A stretch of DNA of 64,000 bases, taken from positions 1 through 64,000 of the forward strand of contig NZ_SWMS01000022.1 in assembly GCF_005146945.1 (NCBI RefSeq), given 5' to 3'. Within the stretch, counting starts at the first letter, position 1. Each line of letters starts with the position of its first letter. Origin of the DNA: Prauserella endophytica. Its GTDB lineage: Bacteria > Actinomycetota > Actinomycetes > Mycobacteriales > Pseudonocardiaceae. The notes beneath the pieces were generated by a model, which saw only the letters and a program-made list of their open reading frames with translations, did not search any database and was not told the origin of the DNA. Made by a program: the position numbers and the translations under genes. Shown piece by piece: positions 24,568 to 33,480 of the stretch.

Positions 24568-25569
24568 TCACCATTGCGGCGGCAGGGACTCCTCGCCCGG
24601 CGGCGGACCGGGGGGCGTACCGTCGCCGAACGGCCTGCCGCCGAGCGCCTCACGCCCGTGCGGCGTCGCCCACAGGGAGAGGTCCGGACCTTTCGGCACG
24701 ATGCGCGTGGGATTGATCTGCTCGTGCACCTGGTAGTAGTGGCGCTTGATGTGGTCGAAGTCGACGGTGTCGCCGAACCCCGGGGTCTGGAACAGATCGC
24801 GCGCGTACGCCCACAGCACGGGCAGCTCGGTGAGCTTGTCGCGGTTGCACTTGAAGTGCCCGTGGTACACCGCGTCGAAGCGGACGAGCGTGGTGAACAA
24901 CCGGATGTCGGCCTCGGTGATGGTGTCGCCGACGAGGTAGCGCTGGTTCTCCAGCCGCTTCGACAGCTCGTCGAGACGGGCGAAGAGCCGGTCGTAGGCG
25001 TTCTCGTAGGCGGCCTGCTTCGACGCGAACCCCGCCTCGTACACGGCCGCGTTGACGTCCGCGTACACGCCGCGGTTGACCTCGTCGATCTCCTCGCGCA
25101 GTTCCTCCGGGTACAGCTGGGGCGCACCCTCGCGGTGGTGGGCCGTCCACTCCGTCGAGAGGTCCAGCGTGATCTGCGGGTAGTCGTTGGTGACGAGCTT
25201 GCCGCTGGGCACGTCGACGATCGCGGGCACGCTGATGCCGCCGTCGTAGTCGGGGTCCGCCTTCGCGTACGCCTCGTGCAGATACCGGATGCCCAGCACG
25301 GGATCGACGCCGCCGGGGTCGAGCGTGAACCGCCAGCTCCGCTCGTCCTGGATCGGATCGGCCACGGCGACGGACAGCACGGACTCCAGCCCGAGCAGCC
25401 GCCGCACGACGAGCGCCCGGCTCGCCCACGGGCACGCCCTGCTGACCACGAGCCGGTAGCGGCCGGGTTCGACGGGCCAGCCGTCGCGACCGTCCGCCGT
25501 GATCCGCTCGGCGAACCTGTTGGGGGCCCGATGAAACTCGCCGGTTTCGGGATCGGTCGGAATGGTCAT
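24568..25569 (-). CDS. glutathionyl-hydroquinone reductase-like GST (Xi class)
   Basis: 333 residues from ATG 25569. Catalytic Cys in SRACPWASRALVVRR (CPWA box), GGISVPAIVDVPSGKLVTND, and the Xi-class C-terminal helices with RLENQRYLVGDTITEADIRL and FKCNRDKL. In actinomycetes lacking glutathione, such proteins probably use mycothiol conjugates. First gene of a three-gene minus-strand run; a 49-bp palindrome sits 12 nt upstream of the start. Confidence 0.92.
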   Translation of the reverse strand: MTIPTDPETGEFHRAPNRFAERITADGRDGWPVEPGRYRLVVSRACPWASRALVVRRLLGLESVLSVAVADPIQDERSWRFTLDPGGVDPVLGIRYLHEAYAKADPDYDGGISVPAIVDVPSGKLVTNDYPQITLDLSTEWTAHHREGAPQLYPEELREEIDEVNRGVYADVNAAVYEAGFASKQAAYENAYDRLFARLDELSKRLENQRYLVGDTITEADIRLFTTLVRFDAVYHGHFKCNRDKLTELPVLWAYARDLFQTPGFGDTVDFDHIKRHYYQVHEQINPTRIVPKGPDLSLWATPHGREALGGRPFGDGTPPGPPPGEESLPPQW

Positions 25570-25581
25570 GCCAGTGACCCT

Positions 25582-25630
25582 AGTGCCCGTCAAGGACGGT
25601 TGGGTGCTGAACCGTTCTTGACGGGGCACT
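25582..25630. repeat. long imperfect palindrome between divergent GST and WS/DGAT genes
   Basis: Arms 25582-25601 and 25610-25630 are complementary apart from one mismatch and one extra base, around an 8-base loop. Half-site core GTCAAGGACGGTT / AACCGTTCTTGAC. It covers the region where the GST transcript should start, so it could be an operator or an intergenic repeat; sequence unrelated to the AAGGCCACC palindromes further right. Confidence 0.6.
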
Positions 25631-25693
25631 GGTACGTAGACTCGCCACACGGCGCACATCGAACGCCGGCCGAGCGACGCGAGGGTGGACGTC

Positions 25694-27061
25694 ATGCCGA
25701 TGATGCCAGTGACGGACTCGATGTTCCTGTTCATCGAAACCAGGGAACACCCCATGCACGTGGGTGGCCTGCAGCTGTTCACCAAGCCCGACGGCGCGGG
25801 ACCGGATTACCTGAAATCGCTGCGCGAGGGCCTGCTGGAGAACTCCAGCGTGCGAAGCCTGTTCCGGCGCCGCCCGGCCCGCCCCGTCAACACCGGGGGC
25901 TACCTCGCGTGGGCCGAGGAGTCCGAGCTTGACCTCGACTACCACTTCCGGCATTCCGCCCTGCCCCAGCCGGGCCGGGTCAGGGAGCTGCTCGAGCTGA
26001 CATCCCGCTGGCACAGCACGCTGCTCGACCGGCACCGGCCGCTCTGGGAGGTCCACCTCGTCGAGGGCCTCAACGACGGCCGGTTCGCGATGTACAGCAA
26101 GATCCACCACGCGCTGATGGACGGCGTCTCGGCCCTGCGTCAGCTGCAGAGCACCCTGAGCGACGACCCGCTGGCGATGGACGGACCCGCGCCGTGGGGG
26201 TCGCGCGGACCGGCCCAGCCGAGGCGCGGCAGGCCCGACGCGCTCGCCCTGCTGCGCGGGGCGGGCAGCACGGCGAAACAGCTCGCCGGCGTGCCGAGGA
26301 TGACGGCGAAGGTGGCGACCGAGGCGTTCCGCGAGCACACGCTGACGCTGCCGTTGCAGGCGCCGAGGACGATGTTCAACGTCGCGATCGGCGGTGCGCG
26401 CCGGTTCGCCGCGCAGTCGTGGCCGCTGGAACGGGTGCGGAAGGTGGCGACGGCGGCCGGGGTGTCGCGCAACGACGTGGTGCTCGCGATGTGCGCGGGC
26501 GCGTTGCGCGACTACCTCATCGAGCAGCGCGCGCTTCCGGACGCGCCGCTCACCGCGATGGTGCCGGTGTCGCTGCGCAGCCGCGCCGACTCGGGCGAGG
26601 CGTCCGGCAACCAGATCGGCGCGCTGCTGTGCAACCTCGGCACCGACCGGTCCGATCCGGCGGAGCGGCTCGCGGTGATCTCCCGTTCGATGGCCGACGG
26701 CAAGCGCCTGTTCAAGGAGCTGACTCCGTTGCAGATCCTGCTGCTGTCGGCGCTCAACATCGCACCGCTGGGCGCCTCACCGCTGCCCGGTTACGCCAAC
26801 CACACGCGCCCGCCGTTCAACATCGTGATCTCGAACGTGCCGGGCCCGCGCAAGCAGATGTACTGGAACGGGGCGACGCTAGACGGCATCTACCCGGCGT
26901 CGGTGCTACTCGACGGGCAGGCGCTCAACATCACGCTGACCAACAACGGCGACAACCTCGACTTCGGCATCACCGGCTGCCGCCGCAGCGTCCCCCATCT
27001 CCAGCGGCTCCTGCTGCACCTGGACACCGCACTGGCTGAGCTGGAGTACGCGGCCCGGTAG
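25694..27061 (+). CDS. wax ester synthase/diacylglycerol acyltransferase (WS/DGAT)
   Basis: 455 residues from ATG 25694. Starts with the family pattern MPVTDSMFLFIETREHPMHV; the active-site HHxxxDG motif is SKIHHALMDGVSAL (about residue 137), and the C-terminal half has the conserved PFNIVISNVPGPRKQMYWNG. Transfers acyl-CoA to fatty alcohol or diacylglycerol to make storage lipids. Followed by a short palindrome (27073-27095). Confidence 0.94.
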   Translation: MPMMPVTDSMFLFIETREHPMHVGGLQLFTKPDGAGPDYLKSLREGLLENSSVRSLFRRRPARPVNTGGYLAWAEESELDLDYHFRHSALPQPGRVRELLELTSRWHSTLLDRHRPLWEVHLVEGLNDGRFAMYSKIHHALMDGVSALRQLQSTLSDDPLAMDGPAPWGSRGPAQPRRGRPDALALLRGAGSTAKQLAGVPRMTAKVATEAFREHTLTLPLQAPRTMFNVAIGGARRFAAQSWPLERVRKVATAAGVSRNDVVLAMCAGALRDYLIEQRALPDAPLTAMVPVSLRSRADSGEASGNQIGALLCNLGTDRSDPAERLAVISRSMADGKRLFKELTPLQILLLSALNIAPLGASPLPGYANHTRPPFNIVISNVPGPRKQMYWNGATLDGIYPASVLLDGQALNITLTNNGDNLDFGITGCRRSVPHLQRLLLHLDTALAELEYAAR

Positions 27062-27072
27062 CCCGCCCGACT

Positions 27073-27095
27073 GCAGTGAAGGCCACCTTCACTGC
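27073..27095. repeat. intergenic palindrome, AAGGCCACC family, copy A (short)
   Basis: Perfect 10-bp arms GCAGTGAAGG/CCTTCACTGC around CCA, 11 nt after the WS/DGAT stop. Shares the GCAGTGAAGGCCACC half with copy C at 40015. Probably acts as a terminator. Confidence 0.7.
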
Positions 27096-27150
27096 GGTCG
27101 GACCGCGCTAACCTCCAAAGAAGTGTTTGACAGTTGGCTCGCCTGGCGCG

Positions 27151-27687
27151 ATGCTGAGCGGGATGGCGGAGAAATCACCACTCGACGGGCTGCGCGTGCT
27201 CGCGCACCCCCTGCGTTTGCGCATCCTGTCGCTGCTCACCGCCGCGCCGATGAGCGCGGCGGAGGCGGCGAGGGAACTGGGCGAGAGCCAGGCCAACGTC
27301 AGCTACCACCTGCGCAGGCTCGCCGACGCCGGCCTGCTGTACGTCGCGGAGGAAGTGAGCATCCGGGGCGGACGCGCCAAGCGTTACCGGCACGACCCGG
27401 AAAGCGGCACCGGACTCCTGGGCCGCGAACCCGCCGAGGAGCCGGTGCTGCTCACCGCGCTCGCCGACGAGCTGCACCGCAGGGCCTCCTACCGCGCGCC
27501 GGGCAGGCCCGCGTCGCTCATCGACGCCGAGGTGTGGGTGGACGAGCAGACGTGGGAACGGGCGCGGGAGCTGTCGCTGCGGCTGTCCGAGGTGCTGCAC
27601 GACGCGGCGAAGCCGCCCCGCACACCCGGCACGAACCGCGTCAGCGCGACCGTGGCCCTGTTCATGCTCGAGGACGGCGGCCGGTAG
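27151..27687 (+). CDS. ArsR-family winged-helix regulator
   Basis: 178 residues from ATG 27151 (ATG 27163 is an alternative). N-terminal winged helix: LRVLAHPLRLRILSLLTAAP, SAAEAARELGESQANVSYHL, RRLADAGLLYVAEE. The C-terminal ~100 residues are helical, as in the HTH_20/PadR-like ArsR subgroup that controls a neighbouring MFS exporter. Its TAG overlaps the MFS GTG (TAGTG), so the two are coupled. Confidence 0.88.
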   Translation: MLSGMAEKSPLDGLRVLAHPLRLRILSLLTAAPMSAAEAARELGESQANVSYHLRRLADAGLLYVAEEVSIRGGRAKRYRHDPESGTGLLGREPAEEPVLLTALADELHRRASYRAPGRPASLIDAEVWVDEQTWERARELSLRLSEVLHDAAKPPRTPGTNRVSATVALFMLEDGGR

Positions 27688-28910
27688 TGAGAGCCGGACT
27701 GGGGGCACCGCTGCGGCACCCCGACTTCCGCGCGCTGCTCGCCGGGCGCACGGCGGCCGAGTTCGGCAACGCCATCGCGCCCGTGGCGCTCGCGTTCACA
27801 GTGCTCGACCTCACCGGCTCGCTGGTGGACCTCGGGCTCGTGGTGGCGGCGAGATCGCTGGCCAACGTCGCGCTGCTACTGCTCGGTGGCGTGCTCGCCG
27901 ACCGGCTGCCCCGCGGCGTGATACTGCAGGGCACGGAGCTCGCGGCGTTTCTCACGCAGGGGCTCATCGCACTGAGTGTCCTCAGTGGATTCGCGTCGAT
28001 CCCGCTGCTCGTGGTCGTTGGCGCCGCCAACGGTGCGGTCGCGGCGATCTCCCTGCCCGCGGCGGCGTCGCTGACCCCGCAGACCGTACCGCCGGAGCTC
28101 CTGACACCCGCCAACGCGCTGGTGCGCATGGCGGTCAACACCGGGCGCGTCGCGGGAGCCGCGCTCGGCGGCGTGCTCGTCGCGGCGGCGGGCTCCGGCT
28201 GGGCGATTGCGGTGAACGCCTGCGTGTTCCTCGCCGCCGCGCTCGCCTATCACGCCGTGCGGGTGCGCGGGCCCGTCCGCACGGAGCGGCAGAGCCCGCT
28301 CGCCGAACTGGCCGCGGGCTGGCGCGAGTTCACCGCGCGCCGCTGGGTGTGGCTCGTGGTCGTGCAGTTCATGGTGGTCAACGCGGTGATCTCCGGCTGC
28401 GTCGTGGTGCTGGGCCCCGCGATCGCCGACGACACCATCGGCAGGGCGGCGTGGGGGTTCGTGCTCGCCGCGCACACGGCTGGTGCGTTCGTCGGCGGTG
28501 TGCTCGTGGCGCGCTGGCAACCGCGAAGGGCGCTGCGTGTCGGCGTGGCCGTGACGATGCTCGACGCGGTGCCGCTCGTGCTGCTCGCCGAGTTGCCGCA
28601 GGTGGTCCCCCTGCTGCTGGCGATGTTCGTCGCCGGGGTGGCGACCGAGCAGTTCGTGGTGGCGTGGGACGTCTCGCTGCAGGAGAACATTCCCGAGGAC
28701 CGGCTCGCGCGCGTCTACTCCTACGACATGCTCGGCTCGTTCGTGGCACTGCCCGTCGGCGAAGTCGCGGCGGGCCCGCTCGCGGCGCGCTTCGGCGTGG
28801 AGGCGACGGTGCTGGGCGGCGCGGCCGTGCTCACGGTCGTCACCCTGCTGACGCTGCTGAGCGGAGAGATCCGTGGGCTGGAGCGGAAACTGGTAGGAAC
28901 GAGGGAATGA
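27687..28910 (+). CDS. MFS transporter
   Basis: 407 residues from GTG 27687. Twelve hydrophobic segments; LLLGGVLADRLPRGVILQG is the loop 2-3 signature, and the layout matches the enterobactin-exporter/MFS_3 group. Coupled to the ArsR gene upstream and to the VOC gene downstream (ATGA overlap), a regulator-exporter-resistance-like operon. Confidence 0.9.
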   Translation: MRAGLGAPLRHPDFRALLAGRTAAEFGNAIAPVALAFTVLDLTGSLVDLGLVVAARSLANVALLLLGGVLADRLPRGVILQGTELAAFLTQGLIALSVLSGFASIPLLVVVGAANGAVAAISLPAAASLTPQTVPPELLTPANALVRMAVNTGRVAGAALGGVLVAAAGSGWAIAVNACVFLAAALAYHAVRVRGPVRTERQSPLAELAAGWREFTARRWVWLVVVQFMVVNAVISGCVVVLGPAIADDTIGRAAWGFVLAAHTAGAFVGGVLVARWQPRRALRVGVAVTMLDAVPLVLLAELPQVVPLLLAMFVAGVATEQFVVAWDVSLQENIPEDRLARVYSYDMLGSFVALPVGEVAAGPLAARFGVEATVLGGAAVLTVVTLLTLLSGEIRGLERKLVGTRE

Positions 28911-29353
28911 CGGGCTTCTACCATCTGTGCTTCGTGGTCGCCGACATCGAGCGCGCGCAGGACGAGCTGAGCCGCACCGTGGGGGTGACGTGGTCCCCCG
29001 CGCGCGAGGGCCGGCTCGGCGACTGGGACTACCGCATCGCGTTCTCCGCCGAGGGGCCGCCGTTCTTCGAGCTGATCACCGGGACCGAGGGCAGCCCGTG
29101 GGACACCTCGACGGGCAACCGGTTCGACCACCTCGGCTACTGGTCGGCGGACGTCGCCGCCGACAGCGAACGGCTGGCGGGCGAAGGGGCGCCCGTGGCG
29201 TTCGACGCGTGCCCGTACGGCAGGCCGTTCAGCTACCACCGGCTCGACAGCATCGGCGCCCGGCTCGAACTGGTCGACGTCTCGGCGCAGCCCGGCTTCC
29301 TCGCCAACTGGAACCCCGGAGGCGCCGCGATGCCCCCACTCGCGCCCGGTTGA
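28907..29353 (+). CDS. VOC-family protein
   Basis: 148 residues from ATG 28907, overlapping the MFS stop by 4 nt. Glyoxalase-like halves: GFYHLCFVVADIERAQDELS, PPFFELITGTEGSPWDTSTG, FDHLGYWSADVAADSERLAG and ARLELVDVSAQPGF. The His and Glu of the metal site are present in the expected strands. May detoxify or bind the compound exported by its MFS partner (inference from the operon). Confidence 0.88.
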   Translation: MTGFYHLCFVVADIERAQDELSRTVGVTWSPAREGRLGDWDYRIAFSAEGPPFFELITGTEGSPWDTSTGNRFDHLGYWSADVAADSERLAGEGAPVAFDACPYGRPFSYHRLDSIGARLELVDVSAQPGFLANWNPGGAAMPPLAPG

Positions 29354-29356
29354 CGC

Positions 29357-29407
29357 TCCCCAAGGCCACCTTTGTTGCGTTCAACGCACCCAAGGTGGCC
29401 TTGGGGG
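29357..29407. repeat. intergenic palindrome, AAGGCCACC family, copy B
   Basis: Arms TCCCCAAGGCCACCTT (29357-29372) and its complement (29392-29407) enclose a core GCGTTCAACGC. It fills the gap between two convergent genes (VOC stop 29353, amidase stop 29412), fitting a bidirectional terminator. Confidence 0.75.
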
Positions 29408-29411
29408 ACGA

Positions 29412-30821
29412 TCAGCGGCCGGAGCCGGCGGCGCGGTCGGTGACCCAGGGACGGATCTCCTCCACCAGCTTCGCCACCGCGAGCACGAGGTCGTCGGAAT
29501 GCCTCGGGCCGACGATCTGCAGGCCCACCGGCAGGCCCTGCGACGTGAACCCGGCCGGCACCGTGATCGCGGGCTGCTGGGTCATGTTGAACGGGTACGT
29601 GAACCGCGTCCACTGTGGCCAGCTCTCGAGCCCGCTGCCGGGCGGCACGTCGTGGCCGGCCTCGAACGGCTGGATCGGCATCGTCGGCGTGATCAGCACG
29701 TCGTAGCGAAGATGGAACTCGCCCATGTGGATGCCGAGCGCGGCGCGCTTGGCCTGTGCGTCGAGGTAGTCGCTCGCCGAGTAGGTGCGCCCCTGCTCCC
29801 AGACCTTGCGCAGGCCCTGGTCGATCCGTTCCTCCGAACCCGCCGGGAACGAGTCGAGCCACTTCGCGGCGCCGGTGGACCACAACACGTCGAACGCCTC
29901 GACGGGGTCGGCGAAACCGGGGTCGGCCTCCTCGACGGACAGTCCGGCCTCGCTCAGCGCGGCGACCGTCGACACCACCGCCTGCGCCACCTCGGGGTCC
30001 ACGTCGATGTAGCCGAGCGCGGGCGAGAACGCCGCCCGCAGGCCACGGACATCTCGGCGCACGGCCTCGCGGTAGGTGCCGATCGGCGGCGTCAGCGCGC
30101 TCGGGTCGCGGTGGTCCGGCGTGGCCAGCACGTCCAGCAGCAACGCGATGTCGTCCACGGAGCGCGCCATCGGCCCGGCATGGGCGAGCGCGCCGAACGG
30201 GCTCGCGGGGAACAGCGGGACGCGCCCCGCTGTCGGCTTGAACCCGACGACGCCGCAGAACGACGCGGGAATGCGCACCGAGCCGCCACCGTCGGTGCCC
30301 ACCGACAGCTCGCTCATGCCCGTGGCCACCGCGACCGCGCTGCCACCGCTGGAGCCGCCCGGCGTGAGCGCCGGGTTCCAGGGGTTGCGGGTGATGCCGT
30401 CGAGCGGGTTGTCGGTGACGCCCTTCCAGCCCAGCTCGGGAGTGGTGGTCTTGCCGAGCAGCACGAGCCCGTTCTCCCGCATGCGCGCGGTAACCGGACT
30501 GTCCACGTCCCACGGCTGGTCGCGGTCGATGCACACCGAGCCGCGCAGGGTAGGCCAGCCCTGGGTCAGGAACATGTCCTTGATCGATGCGGGCACGCCG
30601 TCGAGCCAGCCGATCGGGTTGCCCTCGCGCCAGCGCTCCTCCGAGGCCCGTGCCTGGTCGAGCGCCACCTCGGGGTCCACAAGCGTGAAGGCGTTCAACT
30701 CCTTGTCGCGTTGCTCGATCACCTCGAGGGAGGCCTCCGTCGCCTCCACCGGAGACAGTTCCCCCGACGAGTAGGCCGCGACCAGTTCGCTCGCGGTCAG
30801 CAGGGTTCCGGTGCTTGGCAT
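29412..30821 (-). CDS. amidase (amidase-signature family)
   Basis: 469 residues from ATG 30821, preceded by GAGGAGAG. Catalytic Ser-cisSer-Lys triad: Lys in VPASIKDMF, cis-Ser in TPGGSSGGSAVAVATGM, nucleophile Ser in VGTDGGGSVRIPASFCG. Hydrolyses an amide to acid plus ammonia. It is the terminal gene of the left arm of the GntR-operator cluster, so its substrate probably feeds that pathway. Confidence 0.93.
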   Translation of the reverse strand: MPSTGTLLTASELVAAYSSGELSPVEATEASLEVIEQRDKELNAFTLVDPEVALDQARASEERWREGNPIGWLDGVPASIKDMFLTQGWPTLRGSVCIDRDQPWDVDSPVTARMRENGLVLLGKTTTPELGWKGVTDNPLDGITRNPWNPALTPGGSSGGSAVAVATGMSELSVGTDGGGSVRIPASFCGVVGFKPTAGRVPLFPASPFGALAHAGPMARSVDDIALLLDVLATPDHRDPSALTPPIGTYREAVRRDVRGLRAAFSPALGYIDVDPEVAQAVVSTVAALSEAGLSVEEADPGFADPVEAFDVLWSTGAAKWLDSFPAGSEERIDQGLRKVWEQGRTYSASDYLDAQAKRAALGIHMGEFHLRYDVLITPTMPIQPFEAGHDVPPGSGLESWPQWTRFTYPFNMTQQPAITVPAGFTSQGLPVGLQIVGPRHSDDLVLAVAKLVEEIRPWVTDRAAGSGR

Positions 30822-30887
30822 GTCTCTCCTCGGTACTGGTAACGGCTCGGCGTGCGGCATCACCGGCGAGGCCGGCCGCCTCGCCCG

Positions 30888-31865
30888 TCAACCACCTGAC
30901 GGAACGTAGCCCAAACCCTTGTCGACCACGTTGACGAGGGGCTGCCCGGCGCGCCATCGCCGGAAGTTGTCGGCGAAGACCTCGACCAGCGCGTTTCGCC
31001 AGCCGACGAAGTCACCCGACATGTGCGGCGAGATGTGCACGTTCTCCATCGTCCACAGCGGACTCTCGGCGGGCAGCGGCTCGGTGTCGAAGACGTCGAG
31101 GGCCGCGCCGGCGATCCGCTCCGCACGCAGGGCCTCCACGAGGTCGCCGGTGACCACGAGCTCGCCCCTGCCGACGTTGACGAACCGGGCACCCGGCTTC
31201 ATCGCGGCGAAGGCGGACGCGTCGAACATCCCTTTCGTCTGTTCGGTCAGCGGCGCGACGGCCACCACGTAATCGAACTCCGGCAGGTGCTCGTTCAGTC
31301 GCGCGGAGGCGTGGACGGTCCCGAAGTCGGGGTCGCCCTCGCGGGCCGTGCGGCCCGCGCCCGCGACGCGCATGCCCACGGCCCGCAGCAGCCGCGCGAT
31401 CGACCGTCCGATGGGGCCGGTGCCGACGACGAGCACCGACCGGCCCTCGATCCGCTCGCTCTCGCGGTGCAGCCACGTCCGCTCGCGCTGGAGCTTGATC
31501 GATCTGGCGAAATCCTTTGCGAACGCAAGGACCTGCCCGAGGACGTACTCCGCGATGGAGTTGTCGAACACACCTCGCGAATTGGTCAGCACCACGTCGC
31601 TCTCGCGCATCGCGGGAAACATCACGGGGTCGACGCCCGCGCTCGCGATGTGCAACCAGCGCAAACGGTTTGCCGCATGCCATGCGCCGGGTACTGCCGT
31701 GGAGAGGAAGTCGTAGACGAACAACGCGTCGGCGTCGCGCAGGGCATCGGCAAGGCCGTCGGCATCGGTGTAACGAACTGCCGCCTCTTGCTCGATGGGC
31801 TCCATGTCCGGGGGGTGCTTGTCCCCGCAGAGCACCGCGAGCACCGGTGATTCCGTGCCACTCAC
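30888..31865 (-). CDS. D-2-hydroxyacid dehydrogenase
   Basis: 325 residues from GTG 31865. NAD-binding motif VLVVGTGPIGRSIARLLRAV, catalytic Arg in VNVGRGELV, Glu in DVFDTEPLP and His in NVHISPHMSGD. Interconverts a D-2-hydroxyacid and a 2-oxoacid with NAD(P). A palindromic operator (31892-31905) lies 27 nt upstream, shared with the divergent racemase-type gene. 66 nt upstream of the amidase on the same strand. Confidence 0.92.
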   Translation of the reverse strand: MSGTESPVLAVLCGDKHPPDMEPIEQEAAVRYTDADGLADALRDADALFVYDFLSTAVPGAWHAANRLRWLHIASAGVDPVMFPAMRESDVVLTNSRGVFDNSIAEYVLGQVLAFAKDFARSIKLQRERTWLHRESERIEGRSVLVVGTGPIGRSIARLLRAVGMRVAGAGRTAREGDPDFGTVHASARLNEHLPEFDYVVAVAPLTEQTKGMFDASAFAAMKPGARFVNVGRGELVVTGDLVEALRAERIAGAALDVFDTEPLPAESPLWTMENVHISPHMSGDFVGWRNALVEVFADNFRRWRAGQPLVNVVDKGLGYVPSGG

Positions 31866-31891
31866 GTTGACACGGTAAGAGCCGGTCGTAT

Positions 31892-31905
31892 GATTGTCAA
31901 CAATC
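31892..31905. promoter_or_regulatory. GntR/FCD-type operator, site 1
   Basis: GATTGTCAACAATC: arms GATTGT/ACAATC with a 2-bp centre, containing the TNGTNNACNA core known for FadR/FCD GntR regulators. Placed between the divergent dehydrogenase and racemase-like genes. Confidence 0.75.
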
Positions 31906-31961
31906 CGAGGAGTCACCCCGGAGGCACACTCCTGCAAAGAAAGCCGTCGGAGGTCGGAGCC

Positions 31962-32711
31962 TTGGATTTCGCAGCCCTGGACTTCCCCGCCTTCGAAGGG
32001 CCGTTGGCCCAGCGGGGAATCGGCGTGATCGCGCCGTTCGATCTCGCGCTGGAGCGTGAGCTCTGGCGCTGGGTGCCGATGGAGGTCTCACTACACCTCG
32101 CCAGGACTCCGTACGAACCCGTGCCGGTGAGCATGGAGATGGCCCACCTCGTGAGCAACGCCCACCACCTCGCGGCGGCGACGCGCGACGTGCTGCACGT
32201 GGAGCCGGAGGTCGTGGCATACCTCTGCACGTCGGGCAGCTTCGTCAGTGGTGTGGACGCGGAAAGGACGCTGCGCAAGGTGATCTGCGACGCAGGCGCC
32301 CCCGCCGCCGTGACGACCTCGGGTGCGCTCGCGGAGGTGCTGCAGCAGCTCGACCTCGCCCGGATCTCGGTGCTGACGCCCTACGACGCGGACCTCACCG
32401 GCAAGCTGCACGAGTTCCTCGACGAGCTCGGCGTGAAGACGATGTCCAGCGACCACCTCGGACTGGGCGGCGGCATCTGGAAGGTCAGCTACCGCACCAT
32501 CGCCGAGCGCATCCTCGCCGCCGACCACAGCGCCGCCGAGGCCATCTTCGTCAGCTGCACCAACCTGCCCACCTACGACGTGATCGAGCCGCTCGAGGAG
32601 CGGCTCGGCAAGCCGGTGCTCACGGCCAACCAGCTGACGATGTGGGCCTGCCTCAAGCGCATGGGGCTGCCGATCGTCGGACCCGGAAAGTGGCTGCGTG
32701 AGGTATCTTGA
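31962..32711 (+). CDS. Asp/Glu racemase-superfamily protein A (maleate isomerase-like)
   Basis: 249 residues from TTG 31962, chosen because GGAGG lies 8 nt upstream; an ATG at 31890 would start inside the operator. Both active-site cysteines of the maleate cis-trans isomerase/arylmalonate decarboxylase fold are present: Cys89 in YLCTSGSFVSG and Cys199 in IFVSCTNLPTYDVIE. Likely isomerises, racemises or decarboxylates a dicarboxylate. Followed after 44 nt, across a second operator, by its paralogue. Confidence 0.85.
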   Translation: MDFAALDFPAFEGPLAQRGIGVIAPFDLALERELWRWVPMEVSLHLARTPYEPVPVSMEMAHLVSNAHHLAAATRDVLHVEPEVVAYLCTSGSFVSGVDAERTLRKVICDAGAPAAVTTSGALAEVLQQLDLARISVLTPYDADLTGKLHEFLDELGVKTMSSDHLGLGGGIWKVSYRTIAERILAADHSAAEAIFVSCTNLPTYDVIEPLEERLGKPVLTANQLTMWACLKRMGLPIVGPGKWLREVS

Positions 32712-32724
32712 CCAGCTCTAGTAG

Positions 32725-32738
32725 GATTGTCGACAATC
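32725..32738. promoter_or_regulatory. GntR/FCD-type operator, site 2
   Basis: GATTGTCGACAATC is a perfect 14-bp palindrome, 17 bp upstream of the GTG of racemase-like protein B and inside the short gap after protein A. It implies an internal regulated promoter. Confidence 0.78.
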
Positions 32739-32755
32739 TGCGAGGAGGTGCACCA

Positions 32756-33478
32756 GTGCCCACGGTCGGCTTCATCTACCCGGACCACGCGGCGGAGGAC
32801 GACTACCCGCTCGCCGAGCGCATGCTCGGTGACGGTGCGAGGCTGCCCGTCGAGCACATCTACGGCACCGACCTGCACGCGGTCGCCGAGCTGCTCGACC
32901 TGGGATCCCCCGACCGGCTCGCCGAGGGCGCCGCGCTGCTCGCCAGGCATGAGCCGTCGGCCGTGGTCTGGGCCTGCACGAGCGGCAGCTTCGTCTACGG
33001 CTGGGACGGCGCGGAGGAGCAGGTCGCCAAGCTCTCCGCCGCCGCGGGAGGCCTGCCGGCGTCGAGCACGTCGTTCGCCTTCGTGCGGGCGGCCACCGCG
33101 CTGGGCCTGCGAAAGGTCGCCGTCGCGGCGAGCTACCCCGACGACGTCGCCGAGCTGTTCGTGGAGTTCCTCGGCCGGGGCGGCATCGAGGTCGTCTCCA
33201 TGTCGGCCGCGGACATCGACACGGCGGCCGAGGTCGGCGAGCTGGCCCCGGAGCAGGTCGTCGAGCTGGTCGTCAGCCGCGACCACCCCGACGCCGACGC
33301 GCTGCTCGTGCCCGACACCGCGATGCGCACGCTCGCGCTGATCGACACGATCGAAGAGCGGCTCGGCAAGCCCGTGCTGACGGCCAACCAGGTCACCGTG
33401 TGGGAAGGCCTGCGCCTGACCGGCACCACCCGCGAGGTCCCCGGCCTCGGCACGCTGTTCCGGGCGAAGGGCGCGTGA
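32756..33478 (+). CDS. Asp/Glu racemase-superfamily protein B (maleate isomerase-like), single Cys
   Basis: 240 residues from GTG 32756 with GAGGAGG 7 nt upstream. First active-site Cys is present (Cys74 in VVWACTSGSFVYG), but the position of the second reads LLVPDTAMRTLALID, that is Asp187 in place of Cys. Paralogue of protein A. A one-Cys active site is known for arylmalonate decarboxylases, though those keep the other Cys, so a changed reaction or a non-catalytic partner subunit is possible. Stop overlaps a GTG of the regulator frame. Confidence 0.85.
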   Translation: MPTVGFIYPDHAAEDDYPLAERMLGDGARLPVEHIYGTDLHAVAELLDLGSPDRLAEGAALLARHEPSAVVWACTSGSFVYGWDGAEEQVAKLSAAAGGLPASSTSFAFVRAATALGLRKVAVAASYPDDVAELFVEFLGRGGIEVVSMSAADIDTAAEVGELAPEQVVELVVSRDHPDADALLVPDTAMRTLALIDTIEERLGKPVLTANQVTVWEGLRLTGTTREVPGLGTLFRAKGA

Positions 33479-33480
33479 AC

